A stretch of DNA of 64,000 nucleotides from Hufsiella ginkgonis (GTDB lineage: Bacteria; Bacteroidota; Bacteroidia; Sphingobacteriales; Sphingobacteriaceae). The DNA is taken from the NCBI RefSeq assembly GCF_009834915.1, contig NZ_WVHS01000001.1, forward strand, positions 434,001-498,000, written 5' to 3'. Positions 33,294 to 42,659 of this stretch are shown here, piece by piece. A model generated the notes under the pieces. That model saw only the letters and a list, made by a program, of their open reading frames with translations. It had not been told where the DNA came from and made no database searches. The translations under genes and the position numbers were made by a program. Each line of letters begins with the position of its first letter. Positions within the stretch are counted from its first letter, which is position 1.

Positions 33294-35732
33294 ATGACAA
33301 GTAACGGAACGCAGGATCCAGGCCAAATGTTTTTAGCAGGTGGCGGAGAAATGGGAGAATTATTACGCTCCCATGATTGGTCCGCGACGTCTTTGGGGAC
33401 ACCAGAAAGCTGGTCCCCGGCGTTAAAGCAAACGGTCAGTATCATGCTCGCGTCCGCTTTTCCGACATTAATCTGCTGGGGCGAGGATTATATCCAGTTA
33501 TACAATGATCCTTTCCGGCCGATAAACGGGAAAACCAAGCATCCCAAGGCAATCGGGCGAAGCGCCCGGGATACCTATGCCGAGATCTGGGATACCATAG
33601 GCCCGATGTTCGGAGAGGTAATGAACGGCCGGACGGTAAGTTTCCGGGATCTCATGGTGCCGCTTGACCGGAACGGGTATCTTGAAAATTGCTATTTTGA
33701 CTTTTCGTACAGCCCCATACGTAATGCAAATGGGCACGTCTGCGGTATATTGGTGACCTGCGTGGAAACTACCGAAAAGGTACGTGCGATAGAGCGGCTT
33801 AACATCCTTCAGCAAAATACCCGTAATATGGTCAGGCAGGCGCCTGTGGGGATGTGCGTCGTTAAGGGCAGCCCTTTGATGGTTGAGGAAGTAAACGATC
33901 TTTTCCTGGAGATCATCGGTAAACGCCGGGAACAGCTTGAAACGACTCCCTACTGGGAAGTGAATGCCGAGGCGGCCGCTATTTATTCACCGATCACGGA
34001 CCATGTACTGCAAACGGGAGAAACCTACCACGCCAAAGAGCACCGGATCATGCTCATCAGGAACGGTAAGGCCGAAGTCATTTACGTCGACTTCGTTTAT
34101 GAGCCTATGAGGGATGTTGGCGGAACGGTTGATGCCATTATGATCGTGGCTATAGAGGTCACCGATAAAGTACTGGCCAGAAGAAGTATCGAAGAAAATT
34201 CCGAGGAGTTCCAAGCCCTTAATGAAGAACTGGCGTCCGCCAACGAAGAATATGCCGCGATCAATGAGGAATTGGCCGCAGTGAATGAAGAGCTAACGGT
34301 TACGAACGAGGAATTGGTCGAAACCCAGCGCAGCCTGGTGAGAAGCGAAAAGCTTTTCAGGTCCATCGCGTTAAATATCCCCAGATCACTGATCATCATG
34401 ATCGATAAAGATCACCGCTTCATCACCATCGAAGGTGATATTATGGAGAAGTTGGGGTATAACAGTAAAGATTATGCCGGCAAGCATCCGGGAGATATCA
34501 CTCCCGAGCGATATGAGGCTTCCCGGCATTTATATGATCGTGTGATTGCCGGCGAGCAGTTTTCGGTGGAAAGAACAGCAGCAACCGGCGAAATTTATAC
34601 GGTACACTTCGTGCCGCTCAGGAACCGGGCCAATGAAGTGGAGGCCGGCCTGATCATCGCCCTGGACATCACCGACATCAAACAGGCGGAAGAACGGAGC
34701 GCAAAACTGGCGGCGATCGTAGAATCATCGGATGACGCGATCATCAGCAAGACACTAGAAAGCGTGATCACCAGTTGGAATGATTCGGCACAACGAATGT
34801 TCGGTTATAGCGCTGAGGAAATTATCGGCGAAACGATCTATAAGCTCATTCCTGAGGACAGGCACGACGAGGAGCCCCAGATAATCGACCGTTTAAAAAA
34901 AGGAGAAAGACTTAAGCATTTTGAGACTAAAAGGCTTACAAAAGACGGCAGGCTTATTGATGTTTCGCTAACCGTCTCTCCCCTTAAAGATAAGCAAGGG
35001 AATATTATCGGCGCTTCAAAAATCGCGAGGGATATCACGGAAAAAAAACTGGAGGAACAACGAAAAAACGATTTTGTCGCCATGGTAAGCCATGAGCTGA
35101 AAACGCCGTTGACCACGATAAATTCCTATATACAACTACTATTGGCGAAAGCCCATAAGGAAGGCGACGATTTTCGTATCAACGCGCTGACCAGAACTGA
35201 AGTCCAGGCGAAAAAGATGATCGCTATGATACACGATTTCCTGAGCCTGGTCCGTATCACGGAAGGAAGGATCCCGCTGCGCATAACCTCATTCGAGTTC
35301 AGTGAGCTGGCACACGAAATTGTGGCGGATGTGCAACTGCTAACCTCAAAGCATACTATCAGTCTTGTAGGTTGCGGGGGAATAACGCTGAATGCCGACC
35401 GTGATAAAATAGGACAGGTACTGACAAACCTGCTAAGCAACGCCGTTAAATACTCCCCGGACGGAGGCCGGATCGTCTTAGGCTGCGAAACGATGAATGA
35501 CAAGGTAAAAATTTACGTGAGCGATGAGGGTATGGGCATTAGTCCCGATGACCAGAAGAAGCTCTTCGACCGCTTTTACCGCGCAAATAATGATAAATTA
35601 AAAACAGTATCAGGATTCGGTATCGGGCTGTACCTCGTGTCAGAAATTTTAAGCGCCCATAACAGCAAGATCGAGGTGGAAAGCCAGGAGAACGTCGGTT
35701 CGACGTTTTATTTTATCCTGGACAGATATTAG
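33294..35732 (+). CDS. multi-PAS sensor histidine kinase
   Basis: This is an 812-residue soluble kinase. The N-terminal PAS-like domain (SATSLGTPESWSPALKQTVS, WGEDYIQLYNDPFRP) is of a type common in CheB/CheR-fused and stand-alone Bacteroidota kinases. A further PAS domain at about 175-300 is followed by a long coiled coil (NEELASANEEYAAINEELAA) around residues 300-345. Two more PAS domains (SLIIMIDKDHRF; AAIVESSDDAIISKTLE) lead to HisKA with FVAMVSHELKTPLTTI (histidine about 601) and HATPase_c (NLLSNAVKYSPDGG, FGIGLYLVSEIL). No receiver or partner is adjacent; the signal is unknown. Confidence 0.92.
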   Translation: MTSNGTQDPGQMFLAGGGEMGELLRSHDWSATSLGTPESWSPALKQTVSIMLASAFPTLICWGEDYIQLYNDPFRPINGKTKHPKAIGRSARDTYAEIWDTIGPMFGEVMNGRTVSFRDLMVPLDRNGYLENCYFDFSYSPIRNANGHVCGILVTCVETTEKVRAIERLNILQQNTRNMVRQAPVGMCVVKGSPLMVEEVNDLFLEIIGKRREQLETTPYWEVNAEAAAIYSPITDHVLQTGETYHAKEHRIMLIRNGKAEVIYVDFVYEPMRDVGGTVDAIMIVAIEVTDKVLARRSIEENSEEFQALNEELASANEEYAAINEELAAVNEELTVTNEELVETQRSLVRSEKLFRSIALNIPRSLIIMIDKDHRFITIEGDIMEKLGYNSKDYAGKHPGDITPERYEASRHLYDRVIAGEQFSVERTAATGEIYTVHFVPLRNRANEVEAGLIIALDITDIKQAEERSAKLAAIVESSDDAIISKTLESVITSWNDSAQRMFGYSAEEIIGETIYKLIPEDRHDEEPQIIDRLKKGERLKHFETKRLTKDGRLIDVSLTVSPLKDKQGNIIGASKIARDITEKKLEEQRKNDFVAMVSHELKTPLTTINSYIQLLLAKAHKEGDDFRINALTRTEVQAKKMIAMIHDFLSLVRITEGRIPLRITSFEFSELAHEIVADVQLLTSKHTISLVGCGGITLNADRDKIGQVLTNLLSNAVKYSPDGGRIVLGCETMNDKVKIYVSDEGMGISPDDQKKLFDRFYRANNDKLKTVSGFGIGLYLVSEILSAHNSKIEVESQENVGSTFYFILDRY

Positions 35733-35872
35733 TAACGATCATTGCAAGTAACTGACCCCTTTCCCTACCAGGACGCAACAAGATCGTGGTACGTTTATCT
35801 GCTTGGTGGGCTGACTCCCCGATAAACCCTTTCTTCTTAAGGCTGGCACCTCGAAAGACCATGTGCAGCTAG

Positions 35873-37834
35873 CTAGGTAATCCTCCTGAAATCCTTCATC
35901 GGCGCAATATCGACTATAAGCGGCACTCTTTCTATCGTAACAAAGCTCACGTCAAGCCCGAAACTCTTTGCATCCGAGATACTGATCTCCTTAAGCATGG
36001 AATGAAGGGTGACGGCTATTCTGTCTACCAGGTTGAGGTGTGCGGCCCTTCCGAGAATCCTTTCAAGCACGACAAAGCGGAAATCCCCGACAATGCCATG
36101 CCTGCTAAGTGACTCGTACCTGCTGGCAATGTCGACTTCTTTGTTCTTTACAAGATCTTCAACGGCAACGCGGAAGAAACGGTTGATCTGTGGCTCAACC
36201 TTGAACCCGAGCTTAAAATCGATCCGGATGAGCTTGCCCGGGATCAGGAAGTCCACTTTGTATTCACTGGTGAAAGGCTCGTCGGTTACGTCGACGTGGA
36301 TCAGCCAGTACACATCAGCGCGTTTCGGGTACTTCTGAATGATAGAATAGATGATCTTCGATTCGATCTCCGAGTTAAAGTTCGCGCTGGTGAGATAAAT
36401 AAGCTGGGAAGCATATTTTGGCACAGAAGTGTCCTCGCTTAACTCGCGGATGATAGGGAAGTGATCCTCAACCTCCACGAAATTCACGTAGTTGTTCTTG
36501 ATCCGGCGGCCTTTGGACCACGCCCACATCACCGAAAACAGGATACTGCCCAACAAAAGAGTAAACCAGCCGCCATGCAGGATCTTAGCGATATTACCAG
36601 ACAGGAAGGTGATCTCGATAATCCCGTAAAGGGTAAGAAAAATGACGATCAGGTAAACAGGATATTTGCGCCGGCTTAAAAACATACCTACAAGAATGGT
36701 GGTCATGAGCATGGTGACGGTAATGGATAGCCCGTAAGCCGCCTCCATACGGGTGGATTCCTTGAAAATGAGCATCACGATGATGCAGCCTATCCACAAG
36801 ATCCAGTTCATGGAAGGTACGTATAGCTGTCCCTTCTGCAGGGAAGGATAGTTGATCTTCACCTTTGGCCATAAGTTGAGGCGAACGGCTTCCGCAATTA
36901 AGGTGAACGAGCCTGAAATCAGCGCCTGGCTGGCGATGATCGCGGCCAGGGTGGCTATCCCGATCCCAAAGGGAAGAAACCATTCAGGCATCAGGTGGTA
37001 AAATGGCTTGTCCTCCCCAAGTAACCGCCCGCTTTTGCTTAACAGCCATACACCCTGGCCAAAATAATTAAGTAAAAGGCAGGTCTTCACATAGATCCAG
37101 CTGATCCGGATATTGGAGCGCCCGCAATGACCAAGGTCCGAATACAGTGCCTCTGCTCCTGTTGTACAGAGAAAGACGCCTCCCAGGATGATAAAGGCTT
37201 GCGGATAGGTGGAGAGTAAATGCCAGGCATAATATGGATTGATCGCTTTAAGGATTCCGGGAGACTGGAGCACATAGGCACATCCAAGGACAGCGATCAT
37301 GGTAAACCAAAGCCACATTAAAGGCCCGAACGCCTTGCCTACTATCGACGTGCCGAACTGCTGGATGATGAAAAGCAGGGTAAGAATGGCGATAACGATG
37401 GGAATGGTAGGCAGCCCCGGGTAAATGATTTCCAGCCCTTCAATCGCCGAGGAAACGGTAATGGGCGGGGTGATAATACCATCGGCAAGCAGGGCACTAC
37501 CGCCCACCATGGCAGGGATCACTAACCACTTTGCTTTACGTTTAACCAGGGAGTATAGCGAAAAAATACCGCCTTCACCTTTGTTATCAGCCTGCAGTGT
37601 GATGATCACGTATTTTAGGGTGGTTTGCAGTGTCAGCGTCCAGAAAATACAGGATAATCCTCCAAGAACGAGTTCGGGGGTAATTATCCTGGTGCCGATA
37701 ATGGCAGTGAAAACGTAAAGCGGTGAAGTGCCTATGTCCCCGTAAATAATTCCAAGGCTGATAAGAAGGCCGGCGGCCGACAGTTTGTGTGCGTCTTTAT
37801 GATTTCCCATATTATGTCTAAGGAGGGAACACAA
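35873..37834 (-). CDS. kup: KUP-family potassium uptake permease
   Basis: This 653-residue protein opens with the signature SAAGLLISLGIIYGDIGTSP and has about twelve hydrophobic segments in the first 440 residues. The diagnostic GEGGIFSLYSLVKRKAKW and TGAEALYSDLGHCGR blocks are present, and a cytosolic C-terminal domain of about 200 residues follows. Kup imports potassium with protons and serves at moderate affinity. It lies 57 nt downstream of a slipin gene and close to the Kdp cluster, all on the minus strand, forming a potassium region. The gene symbol follows family identity. Confidence 0.92.
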   Translation of the reverse strand: MCSLLRHNMGNHKDAHKLSAAGLLISLGIIYGDIGTSPLYVFTAIIGTRIITPELVLGGLSCIFWTLTLQTTLKYVIITLQADNKGEGGIFSLYSLVKRKAKWLVIPAMVGGSALLADGIITPPITVSSAIEGLEIIYPGLPTIPIVIAILTLLFIIQQFGTSIVGKAFGPLMWLWFTMIAVLGCAYVLQSPGILKAINPYYAWHLLSTYPQAFIILGGVFLCTTGAEALYSDLGHCGRSNIRISWIYVKTCLLLNYFGQGVWLLSKSGRLLGEDKPFYHLMPEWFLPFGIGIATLAAIIASQALISGSFTLIAEAVRLNLWPKVKINYPSLQKGQLYVPSMNWILWIGCIIVMLIFKESTRMEAAYGLSITVTMLMTTILVGMFLSRRKYPVYLIVIFLTLYGIIEITFLSGNIAKILHGGWFTLLLGSILFSVMWAWSKGRRIKNNYVNFVEVEDHFPIIRELSEDTSVPKYASQLIYLTSANFNSEIESKIIYSIIQKYPKRADVYWLIHVDVTDEPFTSEYKVDFLIPGKLIRIDFKLGFKVEPQINRFFRVAVEDLVKNKEVDIASRYESLSRHGIVGDFRFVVLERILGRAAHLNLVDRIAVTLHSMLKEISISDAKSFGLDVSFVTIERVPLIVDIAPMKDFRRIT

Positions 37835-37890
37835 CTGATCCCTCCTGGTTTTTTGCTAATGTGCTTTAATGTAATATTTTAAGGATCCGC

Positions 37891-38643
37891 TTAGTTATTC
37901 GCGGCCAATTGTGCCAATCCCTTTGCGGCGGTAGCAAATTCGGAGGGAATCATCATGATGGTGGTTGTGTTGTTGTCGATACCGATCTCGGAGATCATCT
38001 GCATCCGGCGAAGTTCCAGCGCCATCGGGCTTTTTTCCATTTCCCGGGCGCCCTGGGTAAGCTTAAGGGAGGCTTCGAGCTCTGCTTCGGCTTTAATAAT
38101 ACGCGCACGCTTCTCACGGACCGCTTCCGCTTCCCGCGCCATCGCCCGCTGCATGGAGGTCGGGATCTCCACGTCCTTCATTTCTACCATTTCGATCTTG
38201 ATACCCCAGGGCTCCGTAGCTGCGTCCACCATTTTCTGAAGGGTGCTGTTAATTTTTTCGCGCGATTTAAGCACTTCGTCCAGCTCATGCTGACCGATAA
38301 TGTTACGAAGCGCGGTTACCGAAAACTGGTATACCGCCATTTTGTAATTGTCGACTTCGATGATCGCCCGTTTCGGGTCGGTGACCCTGAACCATAAAAC
38401 TGCGTTCACTTTAATGGTCACGCTGTCTTTGGTGATGGTTTCCTGCTGCTCAAGGTCCACCGTACGGGTACGCATATCGATGGTCCGCTGCCTGTCGACG
38501 AGCGGGATGATCCAGTACCAGCCCGGGCCCTTTACCGAACTGTAACGGCCCAGCCTGAACACGATTGCACGTTCATACTCCTGTGCGATACGAAAGCCTG
38601 CCGCAAGCAGCAGGACTATGGGAAGAATAAATAAAAGTGTCAT
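37891..38643 (-). CDS. slipin (SPFH/stomatin-like) membrane protein
   Basis: This is a 250-residue protein with an N-terminal membrane helix (TLLFILPIVLLLAAGFRIA), an SPFH domain (EYERAIVFRLGRYSSVKGPG, RTRTVDLEQQETITKDSVTI) and a coiled-coil end rich in Arg/Glu/Ala (AREAEAVREKRARIIKAEAE). Slipins oligomerise into membrane microdomain scaffolds and often interact with partner proteases or transporters. No NfeD-type partner is adjacent; the neighbour Kup is 57 nt downstream, hinting at shared expression. Confidence 0.9.
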   Translation of the reverse strand: MTLLFILPIVLLLAAGFRIAQEYERAIVFRLGRYSSVKGPGWYWIIPLVDRQRTIDMRTRTVDLEQQETITKDSVTIKVNAVLWFRVTDPKRAIIEVDNYKMAVYQFSVTALRNIIGQHELDEVLKSREKINSTLQKMVDAATEPWGIKIEMVEMKDVEIPTSMQRAMAREAEAVREKRARIIKAEAELEASLKLTQGAREMEKSPMALELRRMQMISEIGIDNNTTTIMMIPSEFATAAKGLAQLAANN

Positions 38644-38963
38644 TTTTTGAGTTTTTGGTAAGACCGGTCACTATCTTAAGATCACCGGCTATAACGTTCG
38701 CTCAAATAATGCACCAGCGCAGGAAGTTGCGGTGTAAACAATTGACTTACAGTACATCTATATTTTATCGATACGAAAGACAAAATTGACTACCATTTCA
38801 AAATGGAAGGGTCGGTTTTCATTTTGAAAGGATATGACATAACTGATTAGAGCACCTCATCCCATATCAGCACCCTGGTATTAGCAGAAATTTGTCGCGG
38901 GTAAGAGTCCGCCCGACAATTAAGAACATACTTTAAAATTTATTAAGGTGAAACCACGGTTAA
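38644..38963. other. 320-bp spacer with an inverted repeat between slipin and the histidine kinase
   Basis: A perfect 10-bp inverted repeat, TTTCAAAATG (38796-38805) and CATTTTGAAA (38820-38829), sits in the middle of the spacer. It may be the terminator of the kinase gene to its right or an operator for slipin/kup. No coding region is seen. Confidence 0.45.
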
Positions 38964-40715
38964 CTAAGCTACCGGTAGCGAGAAGCAGAACCGGCTTCCT
39001 TCCCCGATCTCACTTTCCACCCAGATCCGGCCGTGCTCAGCCTCGATAAAATCTTTAGAAATGGCAAGCCCTAACCCGGAGCCCGATTTATTGGTGCCAT
39101 CCGTAGGAACCTGGAAATACCGGTCGAAAAGCCTTTTCTGGTATTGTTTATCAATCCCGTTCCCGAAATCACGAACGGAGAATTCTATGGCGGCTCCCTT
39201 CTCGATCACCTGGATCACGATCCGTGATTTCTCCGGGCTGTAACGCAGCGCGTTGGATAAAAAGTTGATCAGTACCCAAGCGGTCTTTTCTGTATCTGCC
39301 ATCACCTTTGGAAGCGTAGTGCGGCTTACCAGTTCCAGTTTCACTTCTTTTTGTTCTGCCTGGAACTTTACGGCATCGACGGCATAGTTCACAATTACGT
39401 TGGGATCCGTTGCACTGAATTGCAATTGCAGGTTACCTGCTTCGGCCCGGGAAAGATCCAGCAGCTCGCTGGTGATCTTCAGGAGCCGGTCGCTGTCTTC
39501 GCGGATATGTTGCACCAGTTCCAGTTGCTCACTGTTCATAGAACCGACCCGATCATCACTCAGGAGCTTAAGGCTCATTTTAATAGAAGAGATCGGAGTC
39601 TTCAGCTCGTGGGAAACAGTGGCAATAAAATGCGTTTTGGCTGTATCTAATTCCTTGAACTGGGTGATATTCCGCAGGATGTACACTTTTCCTGCTGGCT
39701 TTCCTGTTTTCGTGATGACCTGATCTTCCTGTTTCTCAAACCCCTGTAAGATGATCTCGCGGCTATCCAACTGGAAGTAAGATTCCTTGCCGTCGGCAAA
39801 GATCTTCAGTTGCTTGTCGCGAAGGCTGTTAGCAATGATATTGCGCAGCAGGTCATTGTTTTTAGCCAGCTCGGTAGCGTTCTTACCGATGGAATTCACG
39901 CCATCCAGGTTTAGTACCTGCTGGGCGGCCGTATTGATGAACAGGATCTCCTGTTTCTCATTCAACCCTATTATCGCATCCTGCATTTGCCCGATAATGG
40001 CTTCGATACGAAGCTTTTCAGATTTAAGCTTGGCCAGGTTGCTGGTATCCCATTCGTTGAGCTGTTTGGCCATTTCGTTAAACGCTTCGGCCAGTTCGGA
40101 AAACTCCCCGTCATTCCGGACTTCCAGGCGCTGACGATAATTTTTCTGGCTGATCTCCCTGATTCCATACAATAGCTCGCGGAGCGGGTTAGCTACAAAT
40201 CCGGGGAAATTGACGCTGAAACTGAAGAGCACCAGAAACGTAAAACAAGCCGCAAAACTGAGATAGATCGTTGCTTTTTTCACGGACTCCTGCGCGGCAG
40301 CATTCTTTCTTACGATCGCGTTCATGTTCAGTTGGTCGATCTTCCGCAAGTGAACGCGTGCATTGAGCAGCGCTGTTCTGAAAGCGTCGGGCGTAACTGC
40401 TGTATTGTTTAACAGCTCATATTGGACGCGCAAAGCTGCCGTTTCCTCCTTTTCACCGGGCTCGGTAAGATTGTTTTCTTCAAAAAAAAGGTTCCGTTTA
40501 AAAACGGCGGAAGCATCCCCGGAAAGCGGGAACTGCGCTTCATCCAATACCTTGCGCATCTCGCCCGTGAAGCGCAGGGATTCATAATTGTCTTTCAGTA
40601 TAACTTTTGCGCTCCGGGCGATCTGGTTGAGGTAAAAGAGCGAAACGGACCCGAAAAAAATGACCACCACGAACAGGAATCCGAATCCGAGGCGAAGTTT
40701 GGTTTTTATATTCAT
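38964..40715 (-). CDS. sensor histidine kinase linked to kdp (separate kinase half)
   Basis: This is a 583-residue kinase. It has a first membrane helix at about 10-30, a sensor of about 120 residues, a second helix at about 150-172 and a HAMP domain (PLRELLYGIREISQKNYRQR ... AEAFNEMAKQLNEWD). A PAS domain follows (AIIGQMQDAIIGLNEKQEIL), then HisKA (FIATVSHELKTPISSIKMSL) and HATPase_c (LINFLSNALRYSPEKS, GSGLGLAISKDFIEAEHG). In Bacteroidota kdp clusters the KdpD sensor half and the kinase half are separate proteins; this is the kinase half and should phosphorylate the sigma-54 regulator at 49186. Only a short plus-strand gene lies between it and the KdpD half. Confidence 0.88.
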   Translation of the reverse strand: MNIKTKLRLGFGFLFVVVIFFGSVSLFYLNQIARSAKVILKDNYESLRFTGEMRKVLDEAQFPLSGDASAVFKRNLFFEENNLTEPGEKEETAALRVQYELLNNTAVTPDAFRTALLNARVHLRKIDQLNMNAIVRKNAAAQESVKKATIYLSFAACFTFLVLFSFSVNFPGFVANPLRELLYGIREISQKNYRQRLEVRNDGEFSELAEAFNEMAKQLNEWDTSNLAKLKSEKLRIEAIIGQMQDAIIGLNEKQEILFINTAAQQVLNLDGVNSIGKNATELAKNNDLLRNIIANSLRDKQLKIFADGKESYFQLDSREIILQGFEKQEDQVITKTGKPAGKVYILRNITQFKELDTAKTHFIATVSHELKTPISSIKMSLKLLSDDRVGSMNSEQLELVQHIREDSDRLLKITSELLDLSRAEAGNLQLQFSATDPNVIVNYAVDAVKFQAEQKEVKLELVSRTTLPKVMADTEKTAWVLINFLSNALRYSPEKSRIVIQVIEKGAAIEFSVRDFGNGIDKQYQKRLFDRYFQVPTDGTNKSGSGLGLAISKDFIEAEHGRIWVESEIGEGSRFCFSLPVA

Positions 40716-40727
40716 GAGAGGGGGGTG

Positions 40728-40797
40728 AATAGAGAGTAGTAATAGTAAATAGGGAATAGTAAATAGAGAATAGGAAATAGAGAATGGAGAATAGGTA
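40728..40797 (+). repeat. heptamer repeat array A, left arm (beside the four-helix-bundle gene)
   Basis: The purine-rich array consists of degenerate 7-8-mers of the type AATAG(G/A)GAATAG. It pairs with the pyrimidine-rich array at 41308-41356: 22 bases are identical in reverse complement. The two arms flank the plus-strand four-helix-bundle gene. Confidence 0.8.
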
Positions 40798-40852
40798 GTG
40801 TGAAATGATGGAAAGTAATATTCTTTTTGGTTAAATTATTTTATATTGCATT

Positions 40853-41242
40853 ATGAAACCGCACCAGGAAATGGAAGTGTGGAAACGAAGTTTTGGCTTT
40901 GTAAAAGTAATATATGTCGAAACGGCGAAGTTCCCTAAATCAGAATTATATGGCTTGACTTCGCAGATGAGGCGGGCGAGCGCCTCGATACCGGTCAATA
41001 TAGCAGAAGGATGTGCAAGAAAATCCGATAAGGAACTTTTGCAATTTCTGCACATATCATTAGGCTCAGCCAGTGAGCTCGACGCGTTGGTGCTATTATC
41101 GGCAGAACTTGGCTTGATCACCAAAGAACGTTGTGGCATAATCATACACGACCTCGATTTTATATATAAACTGCTGATAGGATTTATTAACTCGGTAAAA
41201 AAACGTATAAACAACGCGAAAGAAACAGACAATAGAAAATAG
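40853..41242 (+). CDS. four-helix-bundle protein (23S rRNA intervening-sequence / S23 family)
   Basis: This is a 129-residue protein with the family core HQEMEVWKRSFGFVKVIY, LTSQMRRASASIPVNIAEGC and FLHISLGSASELDALVLLSA. These small helical bundles are found inside 23S rRNA intervening sequences and, in Bacteroidota, as solitary orphan genes; one relative is the Avd accessory protein of diversity-generating retroelements. No reverse transcriptase is nearby. It lies opposite in strand to the kdp genes, inside the inverted heptamer arrays A, which suggests it arrived as a small insertion. Confidence 0.88.
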   Translation: MKPHQEMEVWKRSFGFVKVIYVETAKFPKSELYGLTSQMRRASASIPVNIAEGCARKSDKELLQFLHISLGSASELDALVLLSAELGLITKERCGIIIHDLDFIYKLLIGFINSVKKRINNAKETDNRK

Positions 41243-41307
41243 GGAATGAGGATTAACGTAACAGATTTATATGCTTGCATAATCAATACTTCTTCATACA
41301 TCCCACA

Positions 41308-41356
41308 TTTCCCTATTCTCCATTTCCTATTCTCTATTTACTATTTACTATTTACC
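41308..41356 (-). repeat. heptamer repeat array A, right arm
   Basis: This is the pyrimidine-rich complement of the array at 40728-40797, lying just downstream of the four-helix-bundle gene and just before the stop of the KdpD sensor gene. It shares a 22-bp exact reverse-complement match with the left arm. Confidence 0.8.
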
Positions 41357-41384
41357 TTTCGCCATCCCCGATCCATCCCCTCCT

Positions 41385-42515
41385 TCACGCCAATACCACC
41401 AAATCCGTCTCCGTTTCCGCGATCTTATGAAGCAGTTGGTTAAAAATTGCAGTTCTCAGGATGACCTGGAACAAACTAAGGTGGGGTTTGCCAATACAAA
41501 TGGTGGTGATCTCACGCTCTTCAGCCACTTTCATGATCGTTTGGGTCACCTGGTCGCTTTTGATTTTCACCACTTCGGCGCCCAATTCAGTTGCGAGTTT
41601 AAAGTTATTGATCAGGTGACGTTGTTTATCCAACCTGATCCTGTCGCCGCTTTCGCTGCTGCTCTGCACATATAAAACGACCCAGGGAGAGCGATAATAA
41701 GAGGCCAGCCTCGCGGTCTTACGGATCACCACTTTGGCCGTTTCGGCGTTGGAAGAAATACAGGCGAGGAAACGTTCCGGGCGAAGTTTGATCTGTTTTG
41801 GGATCTCCACATCGATCTTACGCTCCACGTGGTGAGCAACCTCTTTAAGGGCCAGCTCCCGCAGCTGCAGGATCTTATCCGGTTGGAAAAAGTTTTGCAG
41901 CGCGCGCTGGATCTTGCTGCTGTCGTAGATCTTTCCGTCTTTCAGGCGATCGATCAGTTCGTCGGCAGTTAAATCGATGTTTACGATCTCATCGGTCAAT
42001 TCCAGGATCTTATCCGGTATCCGCTCGGTGATCGGGATGCCGGTGATCTGTTCAATCTCCTCGTTCAGGCTTTCCAGGTGCTGGATATTGACGGCCGAAA
42101 TGACGCTGATCCCGGCTTCCAAAATATCGATCACGTCCTGCCAGCGTTTCCCGTTTTTACTGCCTTCTGCATTTGAATGAGCCAGTTCATCAACGATCAC
42201 TACTTCCGGATGCAGGCTGATAATAGCCTGCACGTCCATTTCTTCCAGTTCCTTGCCTTTGTAAAAGATCTTCCTCCGTGGGATAATCGGAACACCGTCC
42301 AGCAAGGCGTGAGTTTCCGCCCGGTTATGCGTTTCGATATAGCCGACCCGGATATCTACGTTGTTACGCAGCAAGGCATGCGCTTCCTGGAGCATCCGGT
42401 AGGTTTTACCTACACCGGCGCTCATGCCGATATACACCTTGAACTTCCCGCGCCTGGATTTTTTCACCAGGTCGAGAAATCTACGGACGGAGGATTCTTT
42501 GGGCTCTTCTTGCAT
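41385..42515 (-). CDS. kdpD: KdpD sensor half (KdpD domain plus UspA domain)
   Basis: This 376-residue cytosolic protein carries the KdpD N-terminal ATP-binding domain: GMSAGVGKTYRMLQEAHALL (Walker A), VGYIETHNRAETHALLDGVP, VVIVDELAHSNAEGSKNGKR and SAVNIQHLESLNEEIEQITG. A universal-stress-type domain follows at about 245-376 (RFLACISSNAETAKVVIRKT ... TICIGKPHLSLFQVILRTAI). The four membrane helices and kinase of enterobacterial KdpD are missing, because the kinase is encoded separately at 38964. It would sense potassium or ATP state and steer the kinase. Confidence 0.92.
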   Translation of the reverse strand: MQEEPKESSVRRFLDLVKKSRRGKFKVYIGMSAGVGKTYRMLQEAHALLRNNVDIRVGYIETHNRAETHALLDGVPIIPRRKIFYKGKELEEMDVQAIISLHPEVVIVDELAHSNAEGSKNGKRWQDVIDILEAGISVISAVNIQHLESLNEEIEQITGIPITERIPDKILELTDEIVNIDLTADELIDRLKDGKIYDSSKIQRALQNFFQPDKILQLRELALKEVAHHVERKIDVEIPKQIKLRPERFLACISSNAETAKVVIRKTARLASYYRSPWVVLYVQSSSESGDRIRLDKQRHLINNFKLATELGAEVVKIKSDQVTQTIMKVAEEREITTICIGKPHLSLFQVILRTAIFNQLLHKIAETETDLVVLA

Positions 42516-42640
42516 AGGAAAGGAAATAGGGAAATGAAAATGGGGAATAGAGAATAGGGAACAGAGAATGGAGAATGGAGAGGTATAAATATGTCACCAG
42601 CCCATTCTCTATTTCCGTTTTCTATTCTCCCCAAAACCCA
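42515..42640. repeat. heptamer repeat array B between the KdpD half and the porin
   Basis: A purine-rich run (about 42520-42591) of GGAAATAG/GAGAATGG-type units is followed by a loop and a complementary pyrimidine run (about 42600-42632). Transcribed, it can fold into a long hairpin. Confidence 0.75.
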
Positions 42641-42659
42641 CGATACCAAATTTACCAAC

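Noticed and set aside
40853-41242. part of a diversity-generating retroelement
   Set aside because: The Avd-like bundle protein is present, but no reverse transcriptase, template or variable repeat is in the surrounding sequence.
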